Of a stretch of 11,515 nucleotides of DNA, positions 1 through 5,467 are shown piece after piece. Position numbers and translations under genes: made by a program. Each line of letters begins with the position of its first letter. The first letter of the stretch is position 1. The stretch is from an uncultured Acholeplasmataceae bacterium (GTDB lineage Bacteria; Bacillota_I; Bacilli_A; Acholeplasmatales; Acholeplasmataceae): the NCBI GenBank assembly GCA_938041945.1, contig CALISC010000071.1, positions 1 to 11,515 of the forward strand. The letters run 5' to 3'. Under the pieces are notes generated by a model that searched no databases, was not told the DNA's origin, and worked only from the letters and a program-made list of their open reading frames with translations.

Positions 1-19
1 TTAGATTACTTTTTTTCAT
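1..19 (-). CDS. 5' end of an unidentified divergent gene (first 6 codons only)
   Basis: On the minus strand an ATG at 19-17 opens a frame reading M-K-K-S-N-L before the window ends. The start is convincing because AAAGGAGG, nearly a perfect anti-16S match, lies 6 nt upstream. An AT-rich intergenic region shared with rpiB follows, as expected for divergently transcribed genes. Six residues say nothing about function; a Lys-rich N-terminus fits a cytoplasmic protein or the start of a signal peptide equally well. The gene body lies to the left of the window. Confidence 0.6.
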
Positions 20-25
20 GTTTTT

Positions 26-33
26 CCTCCTTT
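26..33 (-). promoter_or_regulatory. Strong Shine-Dalgarno for the divergent left-edge gene
   Basis: The minus strand reads AAAGGAGG, then 6 nt, then ATG. It is one of the two strongest ribosome binding sites in the window, the other being that of atpE. It is the main evidence that a real gene begins at position 19 on the minus strand. Confidence 0.65.
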
Positions 34-44
34 CGTATTTAAAC

Positions 45-73
45 ATATTAGCATATTTTAAAAGAACATGCAA
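45..73 (-). promoter_or_regulatory. Weak candidate promoter for the divergent left-edge gene
   Basis: On the minus strand TTGCAT (73-68) is followed after 17 nt by TAATAT (50-45), which is preceded by TG-C and so forms an extended -10 element. The match is partial (3 of 6 and 4 of 6 bases) and the region is very AT-rich, so it could be chance. An alternative is the minus-strand TATAAT at 129-124 inside the palindrome that also contains the rpiB -10. Confidence 0.25.
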
Positions 74-94
74 ACAAAATACTCATTTGAAATA

Positions 95-123
95 TTTACA
101 AACCTTTAAAATTGTAATATAAT
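95..123 (+). promoter_or_regulatory. Sigma-A promoter of the rpiB-upp-atp operon
   Basis: A -35 hexamer TTTACA (95-100; 5 of 6 matches to TTGACA) is followed by a 17-nt spacer and a perfect -10 TATAAT (118-123). Transcription would start near 130, giving a leader of about 38 nt before the rpiB ATG at 168. It is the only strong plus-strand promoter I see, and no terminator interrupts the genes until 8119, so it probably drives all twelve genes. The -10 forms one half of a 12-bp palindrome, 118-129. Confidence 0.7.
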
Positions 124-167
124 ATTATAAAAGAATAAATAAAAAAGTTCTAAAAAGGCAGGTAATC

Positions 168-602
168 ATGGAAATATTTATCGGATCTGACCACGCTGGT
201 TTCGTGGCAAAAGAAAAAATCAAAACACATTTAAAAGAAACCACTAACTACATAATTACTGACCTCGGAACTAACTCAACAGATTCAGTTGACTATCCTG
301 TTTTTGGCGAAAAAGTTGCCAGAAAAGTAGTTGAAACTAAAGACGCACTTGGCATTGTTGTCTGTGGTTCTGGAATTGGCATTTCTATCGCTGCCAATAA
401 AGTCAAAGGAGCCAGATGTGCCTTGGTTTACACCAGGGAAGCCGCACACTTAGCTAAACTTCACAACAACGCAAATATAATTGCGTTAAGCGGACGCGGG
501 TTTGAGTCAAGTGTGCTAATTGAGTTTGTTGAAGAGTTTTTGCAAAGTGAATTTGAAGCAGGCAGACATCAACGCAGAGTTGATATGCTAAACTCGCTTT
601 GA
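168..602 (+). CDS. rpiB: Ribose 5-phosphate isomerase B
   Basis: RpiB interconverts ribulose 5-phosphate and ribose 5-phosphate in the cytoplasm, linking the pentose phosphate pathway to PRPP and nucleotide synthesis. The 144-residue length is typical. Visible motifs are GSDHAG near the N-terminus (Asp8, His9), VDYP (41-44), the active-site stretch CGSGIGISIAANK beginning at Cys66 (same number as the catalytic Cys of E. coli RpiB), HNNAN (99-103), and GRHQRR (132-137), whose Arg133 and Arg137 match phosphate-binding positions. The ATG is preceded by AAAGGCAGGT (154-163), a modest ribosome binding site. It ends in TGA, evidence for the standard code. It leads the operon and is followed 16 nt later by upp, which uses PRPP made from its product; the same neighbourhood is known in Bacillus. 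A LacA/galactose 6-phosphate isomerase subunit is the only related alternative and fits the motifs less well. Confidence 0.95.
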   Translation: MEIFIGSDHAGFVAKEKIKTHLKETTNYIITDLGTNSTDSVDYPVFGEKVARKVVETKDALGIVVCGSGIGISIAANKVKGARCALVYTREAAHLAKLHNNANIIALSGRGFESSVLIEFVEEFLQSEFEAGRHQRRVDMLNSL

Positions 603-618
603 TTAAAAGGAGTAGACG

Positions 619-1239
619 ATGGTAAAAATTTTAAATCATCCACTAATTGAACATAAAATGAGTCAACTGCGTTCAGTTCACACTAAAACCAAAGAATTTA
701 GAGAACTGATTTCTGAAATCGCTACCCTGGTAACTTATGAACTTTCTCGCGATTTTCAAACTAAAACTGTGGAAGTTACTACTCCGATTGTCAAAACTAA
801 ATGCCAAGAACTTAAAGAAGAAGTTGTTTTAATACCAGTTTTAAGAGCGGGACTTGGTATGGTTGAAGGAGTTTGCAGTTTAATTCCGACTGCCAAAATC
901 GGACACATTGGACTATATCGTGACGAAGAGACTTTAGAGCCAAAAAAATACTTCTTTAAAGTCCCTGAAAACACCAAAAACTCGCTTGTTATTGTGCTAG
1001 ACCCAATGCTGGCAACTGGTCATTCTGCAGCCTACGCAATTCAGGCTCTAAAAGAAATTGGCGTTAAAAACATCAGATACGCTGGTATTGTTGGCTGCCC
1101 TGAAGGAATTAAGTTACTACAAGAAAAACATCCAGATGTCGATATTTATTTAGCACAAGAAGACAGCCACTTGAATGAAAACGGCTACATTGTTCCTGGA
1201 CTTGGGGATTGTGGCGATCGTTTATTTGGCACTAAATAA
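619..1239 (+). CDS. upp: Uracil phosphoribosyltransferase
   Basis: Upp converts uracil and PRPP to UMP and pyrophosphate in pyrimidine salvage. The 206 residues match the family length. The PRPP-binding loop is clear at 124-138 (VIVLDPMLATGHSAA), preceded by the PVLRAGLGMVEG segment (73-84), and the family's uracil-binding C-terminus is present (YIVPGLGDCGDR, 190-201, then FGT). The start is fixed by AAAAGGAG at 605-612, 6 nt before the ATG. The gene lies between rpiB and the ATP synthase genes. In Bacillus subtilis upp also sits directly before the atp operon, although glyA and other genes lie between ywlF (rpiB) and upp there and are absent here. Only 3 nt separate its stop from the next start, so that gene is probably translated by coupling. 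All recognisable active-site segments are intact. Confidence 0.96.
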   Translation: MVKILNHPLIEHKMSQLRSVHTKTKEFRELISEIATLVTYELSRDFQTKTVEVTTPIVKTKCQELKEEVVLIPVLRAGLGMVEGVCSLIPTAKIGHIGLYRDEETLEPKKYFFKVPENTKNSLVIVLDPMLATGHSAAYAIQALKEIGVKNIRYAGIVGCPEGIKLLQEKHPDVDIYLAQEDSHLNENGYIVPGLGDCGDRLFGTK

Positions 1240-1242
1240 TTT

Positions 1243-1509
1243 ATGAAAAAATTTGGAGCCTGGTATTTACTTGTCAGTCAAATTACTTTTTCACTGCTAA
1301 TTCCGACTGCAGTTGGTGCTTTGATTGCCAAAAAGTCAGGCTATAGTCCGGTTGGCATTGGCGTTGCTGCTTTAATTGGTTTTGGAATTGGTTTTGTCTC
1401 TTCTATTTCTTTTGCTCTAAACATTTACCGCAAACTAATTAAAACCGAAAAAAAAGAACAAAAACCTCAAGACACCCCTAAAATTGGCGATGAAAATCAA
1501 AACGATTAA
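1243..1509 (+). CDS. atpZ: AtpZ-like small membrane protein of the ATP synthase operon
   Basis: This 88-residue protein has two predicted membrane helices (about 7-29 and 37-61) joined by a short loop (KKSGYSP), and a charged Lys/Asp-rich cytoplasmic tail (63-88). Glycine spacing in helix 2 (GIGVAALIGFGIGF) resembles the AtpZ/ATPase_gene1 family. The family is known from alkaliphilic Bacillus, where atpZ then atpI precede atpB; the products have been linked to Mg2+ supply and to c-ring assembly or stability. The position here, two genes before atpB, is the strongest support. There is no ribosome binding site: the ATG follows the upp stop by 3 nt, so reinitiation is likely. The 3' end overlaps the next gene by 20 nt. 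Naming rests on helix layout and context more than on strong sequence identity. Confidence 0.7.
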   Translation: MKKFGAWYLLVSQITFSLLIPTAVGALIAKKSGYSPVGIGVAALIGFGIGFVSSISFALNIYRKLIKTEKKEQKPQDTPKIGDENQND

Positions 1510-1867
1510 CCACTTTGTCTATTTTCTTTACTTATTTAGTTTTATTTTTAGCCTTATTTGGTTGTACATTGACAAAACAGCATATTTATTTGCAAATCTT
1601 GTTTTAGTTTATTGTTTTTTATTCACATTAATCTTAAAAGCAGAGTTAAAGAGTTTTAAGAAAGCCCAAGTTTTTGGGTTTACTATTTTGCAAAACTTTG
1701 TGGTCTTTATGTTGTTTTTACTAATCTTTATTTTAAGCAGCATTTTAAAGTTAAAAACACCTGGCTTAAATTATTTGAGTTTCGGAACAACTTTGGCCGC
1801 AAGTATAGTACTTACAAGCATTGCAATTTTAGTTGAAGTTAAAATTACGAAAGGAGAAATATGTTAG
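1490..1867 (+). CDS. atpI: AtpI-like four-helix membrane protein (putative ATP synthase assembly factor)
   Basis: From the ATG at 1490 this is a 125-residue, very hydrophobic protein with four predicted membrane helices (about 9-28, 31-50, 61-86 and 97-117) and few charges outside short loops. Size, helix number and the slot immediately before atpB match AtpI (subunit i), which assists assembly of the c-ring in other bacteria. I see no diagnostic residue motif, since AtpI diverges quickly, so the call is mainly by position and topology. A TTG two codons upstream (1484) would add two residues; the ATG is preferred. No Shine-Dalgarno precedes it, and the 20-nt overlap with the atpZ-like gene suggests coupled translation. 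Its last codons carry the AAGGAG ribosome binding site of atpB and overlap atpB by 7 nt. Confidence 0.65.
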   Translation: MKIKTINHFVYFLYLFSFIFSLIWLYIDKTAYLFANLVLVYCFLFTLILKAELKSFKKAQVFGFTILQNFVVFMLFLLIFILSSILKLKTPGLNYLSFGTTLAASIVLTSIAILVEVKITKGEIC

Positions 1868-2595
1868 AAAATCTAGAAATCAATAAGTTCCCACAAGCAA
1901 TTACCCCTTATTTTTTTGCATCTCTTTTCATAATGACGATAATCGCTGTATACGTCTCTGCAATAGGTGCTGCTGTTGAAAGACTTGGTGGAAAAGAACC
2001 AAATAAGTTCTTATACTGGCACATTAAAGTGGTTGACAGCGTCAACACTTTCTTAAAACAAAACATTGGGATTCACTGGCGAACTGCAGCACCTTACATC
2101 TTTACGCTAATTTTCTTTATTTTGTTTGCCAACATCTCAGGGATTTTTGGGCTAATTACACCAACCGCTTTTACCGCAATTACTGTGCCACTAACTCTGT
2201 TTTCGCTATACTGCAAACACCAAATCGGACTAAAGTCAAGAAAAGCCAAACACTTTAAAGGTTTGTTTGAACCGGTTTCTATTATGTTTCCAATCAACTT
2301 ACTTTCTGAGTTTACGCCAATACTTTCAATGAGTTTCCGCTTATTCGGAAATATAGTGAGTGGTGGAATTCTACTTTCTTTAGTCTACTCACTACTGGGC
2401 GGTCTTTCTCCGTTTGTTACACCTATTATGCATTTTATCTTTGATATTCTGTTTGGCTGCATTCAAACTTTGGTGTTTGTGCTGCTGACAGTTATCGCAA
2501 TTTCTCAAAAAACAGAGGAAACAGATAAATATGAAAACACAGATGAAAACTTTTTACTAGAGTATAATTTAGTATACAAAAACGCAAAAAATTAA
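1861..2595 (+). CDS. atpB: ATP synthase Fo subunit a
   Basis: Subunit a forms the stator half-channels through which the coupling ion reaches the rotating c-ring. The 244-residue protein is polytopic, with hydrophobic segments near 15-40, 78-100, 103-118, 140-180 and 185-215. The signature SMSFRLFGNIVSGG (156-169) holds the essential Arg160, equivalent to Arg210 of E. coli. NISGIFGLITP (91-101) and the preceding helix match the family, as does the penultimate-helix Gln in CIQTLVF. The hydrophilic tail (216-244) is slightly long. Translation starts at the ATG at 1861 with AAGGAG 4 nt upstream inside the atpI-like gene; the genes overlap by 7 nt. Subunit a alone does not reveal the ion; the c subunit encoded next suggests Na+. 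Confidence 0.96.
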   Translation: MLENLEINKFPQAITPYFFASLFIMTIIAVYVSAIGAAVERLGGKEPNKFLYWHIKVVDSVNTFLKQNIGIHWRTAAPYIFTLIFFILFANISGIFGLITPTAFTAITVPLTLFSLYCKHQIGLKSRKAKHFKGLFEPVSIMFPINLLSEFTPILSMSFRLFGNIVSGGILLSLVYSLLGGLSPFVTPIMHFIFDILFGCIQTLVFVLLTVIAISQKTEETDKYENTDENFLLEYNLVYKNAKN

Positions 2596-2599
2596 AATT

Positions 2600-2605
2600 A
2601 GGAGG
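2600..2605 (+). promoter_or_regulatory. Near-perfect Shine-Dalgarno of atpE
   Basis: AGGAGG lies 9 nt before the atpE ATG, within TTAGGAGGAT. It is the strongest ribosome binding site inside the operon; several neighbouring genes have none. This fits the need for many copies of subunit c per complex (8 or more) against one or two of the other Fo subunits. Confidence 0.75.
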
Positions 2606-2614
2606 ATATATTTT

Positions 2615-2881
2615 ATGGACACAATTTTAAACTTAATTGCTAACTTAAACTTAATGCAAGTTGTAGGTTCACTTGCCTATATTGGCGCAGGTATTGCCGT
2701 ATTTACTGGTTTTGCGACTTCTATCGGACAAGGTTTAATTGGTATGAAAGCCGTTGAGGGGGTTGCTCGTCAACCAGAGGCTTCAAACAAAATCATGATC
2801 TTAATGATCATTGCTCAAACCGTTGTTGAAACTTCTGCCATCTATGGTATGGTTGTTGCCTTTACTTTGGCAAGTAAATAA
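2615..2881 (+). CDS. atpE: ATP synthase Fo subunit c, predicted Na+-binding type
   Basis: Subunit c is a two-helix hairpin; many copies form the membrane rotor ring. In this 88-residue protein helix 1 spans about 16-45, the polar loop carries ARQPE (51-55), and helix 2 spans about 60-85 with the ion-carrying Glu72. The Na+ site known from Ilyobacter tartaricus (Gln32, Val63, Glu65, Ser66, Thr67, Tyr70) has exact counterparts 7 residues later: Gln39, Val70, Glu72, Thr73, Ser74, Tyr77. The hydroxyl residue after the Glu separates Na+ from H+ rings, so Na+ coupling is likely. The usual GxGxGxG of helix 1 is G-F-A-T-S-I-G (32-38), and the Pro near the site is Thr35, both unusual. Spacing to atpB is 19 nt, with a very strong ribosome binding site. 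The identity is certain; the ion choice is inferred. Confidence 0.96.
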   Translation: MDTILNLIANLNLMQVVGSLAYIGAGIAVFTGFATSIGQGLIGMKAVEGVARQPEASNKIMILMIIAQTVVETSAIYGMVVAFTLASK

Positions 2882-2892
2882 GCACTTATTTA
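2875..2892 (+). repeat. AT-rich inverted repeat at the end of atpE
   Basis: TAAATAAG (2875-2882) and CTTATTTA (2885-2892) are perfect inverted repeats with only 2 nt between them, so the RNA hairpin would open to a 4-nt loop with 7 A-U pairs. It includes the atpE stop codon. It is weak and not followed by a U-tract, so it is not a terminator. A role in mRNA processing or in protecting the atpE message is possible but unsupported. Confidence 0.3.
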
Positions 2893-2908
2893 ATTTCGCT
2901 TTTAAAAA

Positions 2909-3463
2909 ATGACTATTTATACAGATATTTCTAAAAACATCGTAAAGACCGTTGAAAAAGGTCTTTACTCAATGTTTTCAGATTGGTCTATTATTGTCTA
3001 TCAATTAACTGCACTGTTTATTCTTTATCTAATAGTGCGCTTTTTCTTTTGGAAAAAAATCACTAAGTTTTTAGATGAACACAGAATGCAGGAAATTAAA
3101 GAAAAACAAGAAGCGAATAAGGCGCAAGCCGAAATCAAAGCACTTAAAGCCGAAATTAGTCAAAAATACTTATCTGCTCGCGACGACATTGAACAGATGC
3201 GAGACACTTTAATTAAAGACGCTCAACTTGAAAGGGACGAAATACTGGAGAAGGCTAAAAAAACCGCTGAACGCCGCCTTGCTAAATTAGATAGCGAAAT
3301 TGAGGCTGAAATTAAAGAAAAAGAAGCGGAAATCAAACAAGCAATTAAAGCAATTTCTTACAAGGCTACTAAGTTAATTGTCAAAAAAGAAATTGATAAA
3401 AACTTATACGAAAACGAACTTGATCTTTTAATTGAAACTGAATTGAAAAATGCAAAAAAATAA
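2909..3463 (+). CDS. atpF: ATP synthase Fo subunit b
   Basis: Subunit b is the peripheral stalk, anchored in the membrane and holding F1 stationary through delta. The 184-residue reading has one membrane helix (26-48, ending FFFWKK) followed by a long charged coiled coil (about 55-165, rich in Glu, Lys and Ala) typical of b. The start is uncertain. The ATG at 2909 has no Shine-Dalgarno and adds an amphipathic 21-residue extension. An in-frame ATG at 2972 (Met22) would give 163 residues, place the membrane helix near the N-terminus as usual, and has AAAGG 10 nt upstream, but that AAAGG lies in a predicted hairpin (2942-2968). A TAA just before 2909 (2903-2905) rules out a longer form. The gene overlaps atpH by 14 nt. 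Confidence 0.92.
   Translation: MTIYTDISKNIVKTVEKGLYSMFSDWSIIVYQLTALFILYLIVRFFFWKKITKFLDEHRMQEIKEKQEANKAQAEIKALKAEISQKYLSARDDIEQMRDTLIKDAQLERDEILEKAKKTAERRLAKLDSEIEAEIKEKEAEIKQAIKAISYKATKLIVKKEIDKNLYENELDLLIETELKNAKK
2942..2968 (+). repeat. 9-bp inverted repeat (stem-loop) near the 5' end of atpF
   Basis: GTAAAGACC (2942-2950) and GGTCTTTAC (2960-2968) are exact inverted repeats around a 9-nt loop. In the mRNA the stem would hold the only Shine-Dalgarno-like sequence (AAAGG, 2957-2961) in front of the alternative atpF start at 2972. Perfect 9-bp repeats of this spacing are expected about once by chance in an AT-rich sequence this long, so only the position makes it notable. Confidence 0.4.
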
Positions 3464-3950
3464 TCACGCCAAGTACGCACACGCCTATTTTAATTTTGTT
3501 AAAGACAAAGCATCGCAAAAAATTTTAATTGAAGAACTACACACCTTTAAAAAAATATATGCCAAAAGTCCTGAGTTAATTTCAGCGCTTGCCTATGGCA
3601 GAATAGATGCCACAAGAGTTCTTGCTCAGTTTAGCGCAGAAACTCAAAATTTTTTAAAGATTTTAATTAAAGATAAAGCAATTTTGGCAATTGACAAAAT
3701 TTACGCTGAGTTTATGCGCATGCAAAACATTGAAAGAAATCAAGCGTACGTGACAATTTCTTCGCCTAAAAAACTAACTGAAAAACAACTTAAAACTCTA
3801 ACATCTGAACTTAAAAAAATCATTCAAGACAAAGACTTAATATTAAGACAAGAAATTAATCCTAAACTAATAGATGGGCTTAAAATTGACTATGCTGGTC
3901 GCAGCCTTGACTTGTCAGTTTTAACTAAATTAAAAGGAATGTTTAGATAA
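3450..3950 (+). CDS. atpH: ATP synthase F1 subunit delta
   Basis: Delta (OSCP-like) caps the F1 head and joins it to the b stalk. The 166-residue protein has a helical N-terminal domain (about 5-90: Y-A-x-A-Y-F pattern at 9-14, FLKILIKDKA at 68-77) and the family's conserved C-terminal strand region INPKLIDGLKIDYAGRSLDLS (136-156). VTISSPKKLTEKQLKTL (101-117) matches the segment following the N-terminal domain in other delta subunits. The start at 3450 lies inside atpF and has no clear ribosome binding site, implying coupling. The length is slightly below the usual 175-180 residues. Sequence identity in this family is always low, but the C-terminal motif and the position between b and alpha make the call firm. 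Confidence 0.93.
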   Translation: MQKNNHAKYAHAYFNFVKDKASQKILIEELHTFKKIYAKSPELISALAYGRIDATRVLAQFSAETQNFLKILIKDKAILAIDKIYAEFMRMQNIERNQAYVTISSPKKLTEKQLKTLTSELKKIIQDKDLILRQEINPKLIDGLKIDYAGRSLDLSVLTKLKGMFR

Positions 3951-3964
3951 AGAAAGGAAGCAAA

Positions 3965-5467
3965 ATGGCTTTAGATATCAAAAAACTACAAACTCAAATT
4001 GAAGAAGAGCTGAAGGCTCAACAAAACGAAAGCCAGTTCCAAGAAGTCGGCTATATTTTGACAGTCGGCGATGGAATATGTTTTTGCTATGGACTTAAAA
4101 ACGCCATGATGGGCGAAAAAGTAGTCTTTAACAGTTCTTGTTTTGGAGTAATTTTTAACTTAGAAGTAGATAAAGTCGGAATTATTTTACTAGGAGATAT
4201 TTTTTCAATTAAAGAAGGCGATGAGTGTAGGTTAACTGGCAAAATCTTTGAAGTGCCAGTTGGTGAGGCTTTACTTGGGCGCGTAGTTGACCCTCTTGGT
4301 GAGCCACAAGACGGACTTGAAAAAATTATAACTACCGAAACTTTGCCAATTGAAAGACCTGCGCACGCCGTGATGGAACGAGACCACGTCAACGAACCAC
4401 TACTTACTGGTATTGGAATGATTGACGCCTTAATTCCAATTGGCAAGGGACAAAGAGAACTAATTATTGGCGACAGACAAACTGGGAAAACCTCTATTGC
4501 CATTGACACAATTTTAAATCAACAAGGCAAAAACGTAATTTGTGTCTATACAGCAATTGGCCAAAAACAACAAACTGTTGCGCAAATCAGAAAAACTTTA
4601 GAAGAACACAACGCACTTGAGTACACAATTATAGTATCCGCTCCTGCTCATAAAGAAGGAACCCTTCAATATTTGGCTCCGTTTTCTGCCTGCTCTATGG
4701 CCGAATACTTCGCTGAACGTGGGCGCGATGTTTTAATAGTTTATGATGACCTTTCTAAACACGCCGTGGCTTACCGCGAACTTTCACTACTACTTAAACG
4801 CCCGCCTGGTCGTGAAGCCTTTCCTGGGGACATATTTTACTTGCACTCTAGATTACTTGAACGCTCTGCAAAATTATCTAAAGTTTTAGGTGGAGGTTCC
4901 TTGACCGCACTTCCTATTATTGAAACTAAAGCAGGAGATATTTCTGCATATATTCCAACTAACGTGATTTCAATCACCGATGGGCAAATTTTTCTTGAAA
5001 CTGAACTTTTTTACAAAGGTATTCGCCCTGCTATTAACTCGGGACTATCTGTTTCCCGAGTTGGTGGCTCCGCCCAGTTTAAAGCAGTTAAACGAGTGTC
5101 TGGTCTGCTTCGTATATTTTTAGCGTCATATAAAGAACTTGAGTCTTTCTCGCAATTTGGCTCAGATTTAGATGAACTTTCTTTAAAGAAACTAGCTAGA
5201 GGTCGTCTAGTTATTGAAATTTTTAAACAAAATATTCACGAACTAATTGATTTTACAACTTTAGCCTGTGTACTTTGGGCACTTAACCGTGAACTACTTG
5301 ATGATATACCTTTGGAGAAAGTCAAAACTTTTGTTAATTTTGTAAGTAAGTTTCTGCAAAGCGAAGAGACTGGTAAAGTAGTTTATAAGGCAATTTCTGA
5401 AACTAAAGATTTTCCTGAGGACAGGCTAATGTCTGAACTGATTTTAAAAATCAAAAAGGTTCTTTAA
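3965..5467 (+). CDS. atpA: ATP synthase F1 subunit alpha
   Basis: Alpha forms the F1 hexamer with beta; its nucleotide sites are non-catalytic, and it supplies an arginine finger to the catalytic sites. The 500 residues show the beta-barrel domain (about 25-92, with VGDGI at 34-38 and NLEVDKVGIILLGD at 65-78), the Walker A motif GDRQTGKT (169-176), the Walker B strand DVLIVYDD (255-262), and SVSRVGG with the finger Arg365. The segment SYKELESFSQFGSDLDELS (388-406) opens the C-terminal domain as usual. The motif context VSRVGGSAQ differs by a Gly insertion-like substitution from the common VSRVGSAAQ, and two Cys residues (39, 41) in the barrel are unusual. AAGGA at 3954-3958 precedes the ATG. 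Its TAA shares one base with the atpG ATG. Confidence 0.98.
   Translation: MALDIKKLQTQIEEELKAQQNESQFQEVGYILTVGDGICFCYGLKNAMMGEKVVFNSSCFGVIFNLEVDKVGIILLGDIFSIKEGDECRLTGKIFEVPVGEALLGRVVDPLGEPQDGLEKIITTETLPIERPAHAVMERDHVNEPLLTGIGMIDALIPIGKGQRELIIGDRQTGKTSIAIDTILNQQGKNVICVYTAIGQKQQTVAQIRKTLEEHNALEYTIIVSAPAHKEGTLQYLAPFSACSMAEYFAERGRDVLIVYDDLSKHAVAYRELSLLLKRPPGREAFPGDIFYLHSRLLERSAKLSKVLGGGSLTALPIIETKAGDISAYIPTNVISITDGQIFLETELFYKGIRPAINSGLSVSRVGGSAQFKAVKRVSGLLRIFLASYKELESFSQFGSDLDELSLKKLARGRLVIEIFKQNIHELIDFTTLACVLWALNRELLDDIPLEKVKTFVNFVSKFLQSEETGKVVYKAISETKDFPEDRLMSELILKIKKVL

Noticed and set aside
1484..1489. TTG start two codons before the atpI-like ATG.
   Set aside because: There is no ribosome binding site for it, and the ATG at 1490 is the more usual start codon.
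4087..4509. A 140-codon open frame on the minus strand within atpA.
   Set aside because: It is Ser/Pro/Ile-rich and lies antisense to strongly conserved alpha-subunit coding; it is a shadow of atpA codon bias.
5036..5062. Perfect 9-bp inverted repeat (AACTCGGGA / TCCCGAGTT) inside atpA, over the arginine-finger codons.
   Set aside because: It lies within highly conserved coding sequence, has no U-tract, and a repeat of this size is expected about once by chance in this window.
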